From: Pseudarthrobacter sulfonivorans
GTDB taxonomy: Bacteria > Actinomycetota > Actinomycetes > Actinomycetales > Micrococcaceae
Direction of reading: 5' to 3'
Assembly: GCF_024391045.1 (NCBI RefSeq)
Contig: NZ_JANFCZ010000001.1
Coordinates: 62,001 to 126,000 of the forward strand
Length of the DNA stretch: 64,000 bases
The notes beneath the pieces were generated by a model. The model was not told where the DNA came from, searched no databases, and saw nothing but the letters and a program-made list of their open reading frames with translations. Positions 45,219-55,059 of this stretch are shown here, piece after piece. The position numbers and the translations under genes were made by a program. Numbering within the stretch: position 1 is the first letter of the stretch; every line of letters starts with the position of its first letter.

Positions 45219-46193
45219 CTAGGCTGTTTCGGCAAGCTTGTAGGTGCCTTCTATGTCGGCACCCCAGTACGGGCCGTACATGACGTTGCCGTCGTTGTAC
45301 CCGTAGCTGTTAATGGAGTTCTGCGTGTCGTTGTTGAGAAGCCACGGCCCGCCTGAGGAACCGCCCGTCATGGTGCACGGGATGCCCTGCGTGTTGAACT
45401 CCGGGTGCCTGGTGTCGTTCGACGCGTTGCCCTGGCAGCTCCACAGCTGCTCGCCGTCGTAGGGCTTGGCGGCAGGGTAGCCGTAGGAGGTGTAGCTCAT
45501 ACCCCGGTCCGCACCGAATTCGACGCCGGAACTTCCCACTACGGCGGTGAGGGTATCCCCGTCCGCGTTAGGGTTCATGACCGCGAAGCCGGTATCGAAG
45601 GCGATGTCCCCCGTGGTCTTCCATTGGGGTGTGGTGTGCAGTGACTTGGCGGTCCACCGGCCGTAGGGTTCGTTGCCGTTGTCGTAGGCGGGAACAAAGA
45701 TGAAGTTGGTTGCGAACGCGCCCGGACCTTCGTTGACGCAGTGCCCGGCTGTGGCCACGGTGCTTTCGTTGGCGGAAGTGACGGCGTTGCCGGAGCAGAC
45801 GTAGTTGAACCCGCCCATGGTGAAGAAGACCTTGCCGATGTGGTCCACCGCGTCAGCCGTCTGCGCGAACTTCTGGCTGCTGCTGTTTACCTTGCTTGCC
45901 TTGTGTGGCTTCACTTTGGTGTTTTTGCCCTTGGTCACGGCGTCGGGGGCAGTCGCCGGACGTTCTTTCGCGGAGCCTGCCAGGGTATCGCCGGGTATAG
46001 CCGCCAGCATGCGTTCCGGTGTCCAATATTCCGCCGCACCGGTGCTGTCCACCTTCACACTGGCAAGGGCGGGGGCCGGCTGAACGCCCGGCGCCGGCGG
46101 GGCGGCATTCGCCGTGCCGGCGCCAACCAGCGCCAACATGGCAGCTGCCGAAAGGCTGAGGAGACTGGCCGCCAAGGACCTGGTTCGCGTCAT
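45219..46193 (-). CDS. Secreted trypsin-like serine protease
   Basis: Exported S1-type peptidase of 324 residues. The signal peptide (about residues 1-30) ends near ANAAPP. A propeptide follows with YWTPERM (56-62), a motif frequent in actinobacterial secreted proteases. Catalytic residues fit: His151 in TAGHC, Asp196 in GDIAFD, Ser280 in GGSSGGPW. Cysteines 133/152 and 253/273 probably form disulfides. Between pro-region and domain is a Lys-rich stretch (KGKNTKVKPHKASKVN). The micro-ORF with the same motif lies directly downstream. Confidence 0.9.
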   Translation of the reverse strand: MTRTRSLAASLLSLSAAAMLALVGAGTANAAPPAPGVQPAPALASVKVDSTGAAEYWTPERMLAAIPGDTLAGSAKERPATAPDAVTKGKNTKVKPHKASKVNSSSQKFAQTADAVDHIGKVFFTMGGFNYVCSGNAVTSANESTVATAGHCVNEGPGAFATNFIFVPAYDNGNEPYGRWTAKSLHTTPQWKTTGDIAFDTGFAVMNPNADGDTLTAVVGSSGVEFGADRGMSYTSYGYPAAKPYDGEQLWSCQGNASNDTRHPEFNTQGIPCTMTGGSSGGPWLLNNDTQNSINSYGYNDGNVMYGPYWGADIEGTYKLAETA

Positions 46194-46252
46194 GATTGTC
46201 CTGTCTGAGCGGGGGAGAGGGCGGCCTTAGGAGGCCCGCCCGTGACCAGTAG

Positions 46253-46282
46253 AACCTACCGATGCACAACGACTTTTGTAAA
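46253..46282 (-). promoter_or_regulatory. Possible promoter of the protease gene
   Basis: On the minus strand, TTTACA (46282-46277) and TAGGTT (46258-46253) are 18 bases apart, about 60 bases upstream of the start. Both are partial matches to consensus, in a locally AT-richer segment. Tentative. Confidence 0.4.
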
Positions 46283-46403
46283 TAGTAGTGCCGTCCTTAA
46301 TGGCGCGTCACTCTGGTAAAAGCTCAGGTCACAGGGTACTTTTTAGTGACTACTGACATGTCCGATCTGGGCTCCGGACTTCGAGCGAAATTTGGGGCCC
46401 AAC

Positions 46404-46631
46404 GTGACTGCATTTTGGAAATCCGCCAAGAAATCCACAGCAAAAGGCCGGCATTTTGCAGGCGGCGCGCCAGCGGAGACCGCTGTCCCCGATATGGAGG
46501 CGTTCACCGCGGCTCTCCAACTGCGCGACGTCGACCCGGTCCATACATTCACCGCGACGGAAGAACTGCGCCGCCAGGACCCCAAGTACGTGCAGCTGTG
46601 GCCCAGTGATATTCCCCACAAAAGGCGCTGA
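46404..46631 (+). CDS. Small hypothetical protein
   Basis: A possible 75-residue protein from GTG 46404 (VTAFWKSAKKSTAKGR...). Its second half has codon use typical of this genome (MEAFTAALQLRDVDPVHTF, EELRRQDPKYVQLWPSDIPHKRR). The first half is less typical and the ribosome site is poor. ATG 46495 would give a 45-residue form. It lies between the protease promoter and icd. I recognise no family. Confidence 0.4.
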   Translation: MTAFWKSAKKSTAKGRHFAGGAPAETAVPDMEAFTAALQLRDVDPVHTFTATEELRRQDPKYVQLWPSDIPHKRR

Positions 46632-46810
46632 CTGGCGCCTCACCAATGCCGGTACCCGCCGGCGTTAATGCCCGACGGCGACTGGCCCCACCTAGGTGCC
46701 TGCCGCCGTCGTGCGTTCTCCAGTGCCCCCAAAAGTGCGGTAATACGGGGGCGTCCGGCGGTCCCGGGTAGGGCCCAAAGCCGTGTCCTCGGGTAAGTTG
46801 GGGGTGGTGA

Positions 46811-49075
<2,265 letters not shown>

Positions 49076-49090
49076 CACACAGCAGGCAAT

Positions 49091-49128
49091 AAACGCGGCG
49101 CCCCGGGAAACCGGGGCGCCGCGTTTTT
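49091..49128 (+). terminator. Rho-independent terminator of icd
   Basis: A perfect 16-bp GC-rich stem (49091-49106 with 49111-49126) with a 4-base loop, followed by TT, within a TTTTT run. It starts 16 bases after the icd stop. Confidence 0.92.
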
Positions 49129-49176
49129 GCTGTTCGTGAGTTTAGTAGGCAGGGTCCAGGATCGAGGTTGGCTGTG

Positions 49177-49671
49177 TCAGCCGTCCTTGCCCTTGCCCTT
49201 GCCGCTGTTTCCGTTACTGCCCTTGTTGTCTGCGGGTGCAGGGGCCGGTGGGGCCGGCGCGGCGCTTTTGGCAGCTGCCGCCGCGGCATCCGCTTCGGCC
49301 TGCCGTTGCGCCGCGGCGGCATCCTCGGCGGCCTTGGCGGCTGCCGCCGCTGCTACGGCTTCATTGAGGTCAGCGCGGACGGCTGCAACGGCGGTCACTA
49401 TTGACCGTCGGCGGTCCTCGGACACGGACCCGTTGCCGGCAGCCGCGGCCAGGTCCGCCTCCAGGTCCGCCAAAGCGGCAAGGGCTCCCGTGGCGTCATT
49501 GGCCGCGGCGGCCTGGCTGACGGTGAGCACCCGCTGCTGGAGCTGCGCCGCGGTGTCCTGCTTCAGGCCCGAGTCCACGGGACCGCAGGCTGCCAGCGAC
49601 CCGGCCAGCAGCAGGACCGCCGCCGCAAACGCCGTGCGGAAAGCACCGCGGCCACTCCACCGCGCGGTCAT
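49177..49671 (-). CDS. Ala-rich secreted lipoprotein
   Basis: Putative lipoprotein of 164 residues. A basic start, the hydrophobic FAAAVLLLAGSLAAC and a lipobox LAAC place the acylated Cys near residue 29. The mature part is Ala-rich and probably coiled-coil (AAAAAAKAAEDAAAAQRQAEADAAAAA region), with a flexible Pro/Ala then Gly/Lys/Asn tail. Its start overlaps the kinase stop (ATGA), so the two are co-translated and may be functionally linked at the membrane. Confidence 0.78.
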   Translation of the reverse strand: MTARWSGRGAFRTAFAAAVLLLAGSLAACGPVDSGLKQDTAAQLQQRVLTVSQAAAANDATGALAALADLEADLAAAAGNGSVSEDRRRSIVTAVAAVRADLNEAVAAAAAAKAAEDAAAAQRQAEADAAAAAAKSAAPAPPAPAPADNKGSNGNSGKGKGKDG

Positions 49672-50801
49672 GGCTTCACGCTCTTTTGAAGTTCCTGGAG
49701 ATGGTCACCCAGGGCGCCGCTGACAGTGGGGTAGGGGACGACGTCGGGAGTTGACTCTGAGGCGAGGCTGACGGTCATCGCCGTTGCGGCAGCCACGATG
49801 GCAACTATCCCCAGGGAAACGGCAAGCCAGAAACGCCTTCCCCGGCGCACACGGGGCAGCTTTGATTCGGCCGTGACGGCGATGGAGGGCGGCCTGAACG
49901 GCATGGCCGGGAGCACCCGGGTGGTCTCCGTGGCGAGTTCGCCAGGGGTGGACACGGGTGAGACCAGGGCCCGGCGAAGCACCGCTTCGACGTCGGAAGC
50001 GGCTGGCCGTTCCAGGGGTTCGATGGCTGTCATGGAGCGGATCAGGTCAGCCCATTCGGACGGGACGCCGGCCGGGATTTCGGGTGCACGGTGCAGGCGG
50101 GCAACGGCGGACTCCACTGCGTTTCCTGGAAACTCCACTGTTTGTTTGATGCACTCCAGCAGGACCAGCCCGAAGGAGTAGATGTCTGTGGCGGGAGACA
50201 ACGGCGAGCCCAGGGCCTGCTCCGGGCTGAGGTAAGCCGCCGTGCCCACCATGGTTCCGGTGGCGGTGAGGCGCGTTGAGTCGACGATCCTGGCGATGCC
50301 GAAGTCCGTCAGCTTGGGCCGCAGGGGCTCGCCCGGGCGGATCTGTACCAGCAGGATGTTGCCGGGCTTGATGTCGCGGTGGATGATGCCCAAGCCGTGG
50401 ACGTAGGCCAGCGCGTCGGCTATGCCCGCCCCGATCACGGCCAGCTCATCGAGGGGGACGGGGCTGTGACTGATGCGGCTGCGAAGGTCCTGTCCCTCCA
50501 CCAGCTCCATGGTCAGGAACGGCCGAGGTTCGTCTGCGAGACGGGTATCGATTCCGGCGTCGAACAGGGTGACCAGGCTGGGATGGTTGAGGGTGGCCAG
50601 CAGCTGGATTTCGGCTTCCTGGCGTTTGAGCTCGTCAGCGTCTGATGCCTGCGGGACAAAGAGCTTCAGGGCTACGTCCCGGCCCAGATTTTCGTCCCGG
50701 GCGCAGTAGACAGTGGACATCCCGCCTCTGCCGACAACCTCACCCAACCGATAGCGTCCACCGATCACGTCATTCCTGAGCGAGCTGGGCGATTCCGCCA
50801 C
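49668..50801 (-). CDS. Ser/Thr protein kinase with C-terminal TM helix
   Basis: Hanks-type kinase of 377 residues. Gly loop GEVVGRGGMSTVY, catalytic Lys in DVALKLF, HRDIKPGNILL, DFGIARI, GTAAYLSPEQALG and DIYSFGLVL are all present, so it should be active. A TM helix (FWLAVSLGIVAIVAAATAM) near residue 325 leaves a short external tail without PASTA repeats. I chose GTG 50801, with GGGAGG upstream; the open frame to 51011 looks untranslated. It is co-transcribed with the lipoprotein. Confidence 0.9.
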   Translation of the reverse strand: MAESPSSLRNDVIGGRYRLGEVVGRGGMSTVYCARDENLGRDVALKLFVPQASDADELKRQEAEIQLLATLNHPSLVTLFDAGIDTRLADEPRPFLTMELVEGQDLRSRISHSPVPLDELAVIGAGIADALAYVHGLGIIHRDIKPGNILLVQIRPGEPLRPKLTDFGIARIVDSTRLTATGTMVGTAAYLSPEQALGSPLSPATDIYSFGLVLLECIKQTVEFPGNAVESAVARLHRAPEIPAGVPSEWADLIRSMTAIEPLERPAASDVEAVLRRALVSPVSTPGELATETTRVLPAMPFRPPSIAVTAESKLPRVRRGRRFWLAVSLGIVAIVAAATAMTVSLASESTPDVVPYPTVSGALGDHLQELQKSVKP

Positions 50802-51038
50802 GATAACCGTCCTCCCGGTGTGCCCCGGGGCACTGTTGTACACCAAATCATACTTGCGGACTTGGATACTAAGGCTACTTCGGTTCAGTTGGCGCGCACA
50901 CCGATGGCCCGGTTGGGAGCCATAAGGGCTTCCCAGCCGGACCGTCGGTAACAAGGATGAGTGCTGTTGATGGGGCTCTGCGGTGGCCCACCTCCTTTCA
51001 GCGCCGCTCATTCCGGGCGCGAGGGGCCGTACGGTGGC

Positions 51039-51068
51039 GGGCCCGGTGGGGTTTTCCCCTCCGGGCCC
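51039..51068 (-). terminator. Hairpin terminator of the LARTG protein gene
   Basis: GGGCCCGG, a single mismatched base, then GGGG pair with CCCC and CCGGGCCC around a 4-base loop (51039-51068). It is 27 bases beyond the minus-strand stop at 51096. There is no U-run, as is common for actinobacterial terminators. Confidence 0.6.
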
Positions 51069-51095
51069 CCTCTGGGATGTGGCTTGAGGGTGCGG

Positions 51096-52025
51096 CTAGG
51101 AGGTGCGGCGGCGCTTGAGCAGCAGCGCGCCGCCGATGAGGAGAATTAGGGCGAGCGGGATCAGTGAGGCATCAAGTCCGGTCCGGGCCAGCATGCCAGT
51201 GCTGCCCTGCGAGGTTGCGGAGGCAGTGTCCGTCGCTCCTGACAGCATTCCTCCGGTGACTGTTGCTCCGGCTACTGCGCCTCCTGTTACGGTGCCTTCG
51301 GATACTGCGACGGCGCCGCTGGTAGTGCCGGCAGGTAGGACGCTGATGCCGGGGGAGTCCGAACCTGTTCCGGGGTCGGTGGTGCCGGGGTTGGTAGTGC
51401 CTGGGTCCGCGGCTCCGGGGTTGGTGGTGCCCGGGTCGGTGGTGCCCGGTGTGCCAGCGCAATCAGCCGATCCGCCAAGTGCGACGGCAACGCAGGCGCC
51501 AAGGGTTGCATCGTTCGGGAGTCCGCCGTTATCCAGTCCAAGGCCGAGGTCCACCGCGGCATCTGCAGCAGCGGAAGCCTCGGTGCCTGAGCTGACCTGA
51601 TCGGAACCAACCGCCCCGATGTCAGTGCCAAGCCCCAGACCGACGTCGGCGGTTACTGCAGGTGCCGTTCCTAAGCTTCCGGTGGTGGCGCCGAGCAGGC
51701 CGTCGCCGAGGCCCAGGTTGGCTGCGGCGGTGACGTCGGCGGTGGTTCCCCCGTCAGCGGCGCTGGTGGTGCTGCCAACGAGGCCATTGCCGAGGCCAAG
51801 ATTGACGTCGAGGGCAGCGGCGACATCCGTCGTGTCCGTCTGCGTTGAGCCACCCAGCAGGCCCAACGTCGTCGAGTTTGCGGATGTCGCCGCTGAGACC
51901 AGTGCGGAGGCCGTAAGGTCCGGTCCGCTGGTTGTGTCTGCGGCATGGGCCGCGGTGGCGCCGAAGGCTAGGAGGCCGCCGGCGAAGAGGGTGCCAAGCA
52001 GCCCTTTGCGAAGATTGGAATGCAT
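51096..52025 (-). CDS. Sortase-anchored (LARTG) surface protein
   Basis: Cell-wall protein of 309 residues. The signal peptide is MHSNLRKGLLGTLFAGGLLAFGATAAHA. The body has repeated LGLG(N/D)GL(V/L)G blocks rich in Ala, Thr and Gly, then about six GTT(D/N)P-like pentapeptides (plus strand about 51360-51450). The C-terminus is a sorting signal: LARTG (residues 279-283), a hydrophobic helix and KRRRTS. LAxTG is the class E sortase motif. I chose ATG 52025 because it gives the signal peptide directly. No sortase gene is in the window. Confidence 0.8.
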   Translation of the reverse strand: MHSNLRKGLLGTLFAGGLLAFGATAAHAADTTSGPDLTASALVSAATSANSTTLGLLGGSTQTDTTDVAAALDVNLGLGNGLVGSTTSAADGGTTADVTAAANLGLGDGLLGATTGSLGTAPAVTADVGLGLGTDIGAVGSDQVSSGTEASAAADAAVDLGLGLDNGGLPNDATLGACVAVALGGSADCAGTPGTTDPGTTNPGAADPGTTNPGTTDPGTGSDSPGISVLPAGTTSGAVAVSEGTVTGGAVAGATVTGGMLSGATDTASATSQGSTGMLARTGLDASLIPLALILLIGGALLLKRRRTS

Positions 52026-52112
52026 GATGAGTGTCTCCTGACAGGTTGATTGGGCCGCAATGCAGCAACCCGATGGCCGTGTTCTGCCATGAAAAAGGCA
52101 GAGGGGGCCCAA

Positions 52113-53027
52113 CTAGTCAGGTGAGGAACCGGGATCGAATGACACCGGTGAAGGGGAATGCTCGGATGCTCCGCTGACCGGGTAGGTGCCCGACAGTGGC
52201 AGGTCAAGATCGAAGTCATCAAGCCACGCGGCAGCGCCTGAGCTGCCGGCGGGCGAGGCGCCACCTCCTGCAGCAGAACCGGGAGCCGCAGGTGCCGGAA
52301 CCGGTGCGGGCGCCGGATCTTCGGTCAGCTCTGGTTCAGAGGCTGCCTGATAAGCGGGCGCAGCGGAGGCCGCAGGATGAGCAGATGCGTAAGGGATGCC
52401 TGCGGCTGACGTCGGTGCATCGGCGGGCGGGTTTCCTGACGTTGGGGCAGCTACCTCAACCGCCGGTTGCAGCACTGCGGTCTCCGGCCCCAACGACTCG
52501 GAGAGGTCGTCTGACGGAACCAAAACACCAGGCAGAACCTCAGGCAACGGCGTTTCGCCCGTTATCAGGTCAGTAACGGGCTGAACAACAGGCTGGAGAA
52601 CGGGAACTGCCTCAACGAGCGGAGGAACGGCAGCATCGACCAGTCCGGCTCCAACAGCATCGGCTATGGCGGCAACGGGAACGGTCACTGCAGAAACGGT
52701 CCCCGAAGGAACAACGGTGTTCACCACGGGGACCGCGGCCATGAGCTCATCAGCGATGTGCGACAGATTGCCGGTCACCGGCCGCAGCATCCCCGCCGAT
52801 GAAGCAGCGGGGGCTGGGACGGTGGCCTCCACACGTGGAATGGCTACGTCCGTGAGAGGCGCAGCGAGCGACGAAACCGATGATGAGACCCCGCCAAGCA
52901 ATGAACCGGATTCATTGGGGGAGTCGGCCGAGGCCGCGGACGCGGACAGGGTCAGCCAGGCGGCGGTGACCGCACCTGCGAGGAAGAGTGGGCGGAGCAG
53001 ATGCCATGGCGAACGAACCTTTGCCAC
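52113..53027 (-). CDS. Secreted Pro/Ala/Val-rich protein
   Basis: Unrecognised exported protein of 304 residues. GTG 53027 with GGGGGTGG just upstream gives VAKVRSPWHLLRP followed by a hydrophobic signal segment (LFLAGAVTAAWLTLSASAASA). The mature part alternates Val/Pro/Ala-rich stretches (VPPLVEAVPVLQPVVQPVTDL) and a Pro-Ala linker (PAPAPVPAPAAPG), ending in an acidic DDFDLDLPLSG region. It has no sorting motif or C-terminal helix. It lies 87 bases upstream of the LARTG protein on the same strand; both look like cell-surface components. Confidence 0.68.
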   Translation of the reverse strand: MAKVRSPWHLLRPLFLAGAVTAAWLTLSASAASADSPNESGSLLGGVSSSVSSLAAPLTDVAIPRVEATVPAPAASSAGMLRPVTGNLSHIADELMAAVPVVNTVVPSGTVSAVTVPVAAIADAVGAGLVDAAVPPLVEAVPVLQPVVQPVTDLITGETPLPEVLPGVLVPSDDLSESLGPETAVLQPAVEVAAPTSGNPPADAPTSAAGIPYASAHPAASAAPAYQAASEPELTEDPAPAPVPAPAAPGSAAGGGASPAGSSGAAAWLDDFDLDLPLSGTYPVSGASEHSPSPVSFDPGSSPD

Positions 53028-53162
53028 GCGTACCACCCCCAGTACGTATCGTTGAGACCGACGATGTCTACAGAGTAAGACTGTTGCAGGCAGCTCGTCT
53101 AGGGAAATCCCCAAATAATCAAGCAAGCTTACTAATCTCTTGGTTGCCCGCCTGGCGATCAG

Positions 53163-54233
53163 TCAGTGGGAGTCGTTCGGATAGCTGAGGCCCAGCTGCC
53201 CGCGAACCCCGTCAAAGAGGCGCATGGTCTTGATGGAATCGTCCAGCGGCATGACGGGACTTTCGGTGACTTCCTGCTGGATGCAGCGCGTCACCTCCCG
53301 GAGCTCGTACGTGTAGCCCAGGCCAACCGTGTCGAACGGCTCCGTGCGAAGCTCACCCAGGCCGATGCCGATCACCAGTTCGCGCGGATTATTGATGGAG
53401 CCCACGCTCTGCAGGTAGCCGAGGCTTCCGGCCACCGTGGCGGTCCGGGGGCCGAACGCCAGCAGCGACGACGTCAGCTGGGCCTGCGCGCCGTGGTTGT
53501 AGCCGAGCGTCAACGCATTCTGGGCGTCCACGCCGTCGTCATTGATGAAGCCGGTGGCGCTGACGGTCTGCGGGAATCCCAGCGTCCCCACGGCCCAGAG
53601 CAGCGGGTACACCGAGATGTCCAGGAGGGCCCCGCCACCGTCCTGCCGTGCCCACAGCCGTGAGGTCGGGGAGTAGGGGGCGGGGAAGCCCAGATCGGCG
53701 GTCACCCAATGCACCTCACCCAATTCGCCGGACGCGGCAATCTCGAAAGCCCGCTGCATCCCCGGCAGGAACCGGCTCCAGATCGCCTCCATCAGGAAGA
53801 GCTTCCGTTCACGCGCCACGGCCACCAGCTCGCTGGCCTCCCGCGCGTTGATGGTGAAGGCCTTCTCACACAGGACGTGCTTGCCGGCATTCAGCGCCGC
53901 AAGCACAATCCGGTGGTGCTGCGCGTGCGGCGTGGCCACGTAGACAACGTCCACCGCGTCATCGGCGAGCAAATGCTGGTACCCGGGAACGCCGCCGTCG
54001 TCCCAGTAGCTCCGGGTGAAATCGTAGGCGGTAGCGAAGCTTTCCGCCGTGTCCCGGCCGCGGGAACTGACGGCGTACAGCTCCGCGTCCGCGAGGAGCG
54101 CCAGGTCCCGCGACACGGACCGGGCAATCCCGCCGGTGGCAATGACGCCCCAGCGCAGCGGCCTTCCCGTGGCGGACCGCGGGTCCTGATCAGGCTGGCT
54201 GGACAACCACGGCTTGGCAATTAGCGCGCTCAT
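53163..54233 (-). CDS. Gfo/Idh/MocA-family oxidoreductase
   Basis: NAD(P)-dependent sugar or diol dehydrogenase of 356 residues. The N-terminal Rossmann motif is WGVIATGGIARSVSRDL, followed by VYVATPHAQHH and the catalytic-lysine motif HVLCEKAFTINAREA. The MEAIWSRFLPGMQ and GGGALLDISVYPLLW segments belong to the C-terminal alpha/beta domain and resemble the dimeric dihydrodiol dehydrogenase/xylose dehydrogenase subgroup. ATG 54233 is used; 54242 is also possible. Substrate not predictable. Confidence 0.88.
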   Translation of the reverse strand: MSALIAKPWLSSQPDQDPRSATGRPLRWGVIATGGIARSVSRDLALLADAELYAVSSRGRDTAESFATAYDFTRSYWDDGGVPGYQHLLADDAVDVVYVATPHAQHHRIVLAALNAGKHVLCEKAFTINAREASELVAVARERKLFLMEAIWSRFLPGMQRAFEIAASGELGEVHWVTADLGFPAPYSPTSRLWARQDGGGALLDISVYPLLWAVGTLGFPQTVSATGFINDDGVDAQNALTLGYNHGAQAQLTSSLLAFGPRTATVAGSLGYLQSVGSINNPRELVIGIGLGELRTEPFDTVGLGYTYELREVTRCIQQEVTESPVMPLDDSIKTMRLFDGVRGQLGLSYPNDSH

Positions 54234-54315
54234 GCTGCCCATCCTCTCACCCTGGGTGCCGGAGCGCTTCCGTGGGTTTCGGAGGCCTGCGGGAAACATG
54301 CAGAAAATGACGGCA

Positions 54316-54341
54316 TCCGGGGCAGGAACTCCCGCCCCGGA
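54316..54341 (-). terminator. Possible terminator after the ABC ATPase gene
   Basis: TCCGGGGC (54316-54323) and GCCCCGGA (54334-54341) form an 8-bp stem with a 10-base loop, 15 bases past the minus-strand stop at 54356. It has no immediate U-run. Confidence 0.45.
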
Positions 54342-54355
54342 CGCCGCCCCCAAAA

Positions 54356-55057
54356 TCAGGCCGACGCAGTGGCGTGCGCCCGGACCGTTTCCTCCGTCAA
54401 CCTCCCTTGCTGGAGCCTGAAGCGGCGGTCCGTCTTATTAGCCAGTGCCCTGTCGTGGGTCACCACCAGGATGGTGGTGTTGTGGTCACGGCTGAGTGCG
54501 CTGAGGAGCTCGATGATGTGGTCACCGGTCTGCTCGTCCAGGTTGCCGGTGGGCTCATCCGCGAGGATCAGCTTGGGCTCGTTGGCCAGCGCGCGGGCAA
54601 TTGCCACCCGCTGCTGCTCGCCGCCCGAGAGCCGGTTGATGCGCCGCTCCTGCTTGTCCGGGTCCAGCTGGACCTGCTCCAGCAGTTCCTTCGCGCGGGC
54701 AGACCGCACTGACTTCCGGACGCCGGCGAACTCCATGGGGAGCATCACGTTGTCCACCGCAGAGAGGTTGGGAATGAGGTTGAACTGCTGGAACACAAAA
54801 CCGATGTCCCGCCGGCGGTACTCCGTCAGCTTGCCGTCGGGCATCGCGGCGAGACTTACGCCGTTCACGACGACGTCTCCGCTGGTGGGTTTGTCGAGCG
54901 CACCGAGGAGGGACAACAGGGTGCTCTTGCCGCTGCCGCTCTTGCCCACGATGGATGCCAGCGTGCCCTGCTCCAACACAAAGCTCACATCGTTGACGGG
55001 TTTGATGGTGCGGTCGCCGGAGTTGAACGTGCGGACCAGATTCTTGACTTCAATCAT
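54356..55057 (-). CDS. ABC transporter ATP-binding protein (MacB/LolD type)
   Basis: ATPase subunit of 233 residues. Walker A is GKSGSGKST, followed by the Q-loop QQFNLIPNLSAVDNV, signature LSGGEQQRVAIARAL, Walker B LILADEPTGNLD and the H-loop VTHD. The TGNLDEQTG context is typical of MacB/LolD/FtsE-like exporters. It begins 2 bases after the permease gene, so the two form an exporter. Confidence 0.94.
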   Translation of the reverse strand: MIEVKNLVRTFNSGDRTIKPVNDVSFVLEQGTLASIVGKSGSGKSTLLSLLGALDKPTSGDVVVNGVSLAAMPDGKLTEYRRRDIGFVFQQFNLIPNLSAVDNVMLPMEFAGVRKSVRSARAKELLEQVQLDPDKQERRINRLSGGEQQRVAIARALANEPKLILADEPTGNLDEQTGDHIIELLSALSRDHNTTILVVTHDRALANKTDRRFRLQQGRLTEETVRAHATASA

Positions 55058-55059
55058 GA

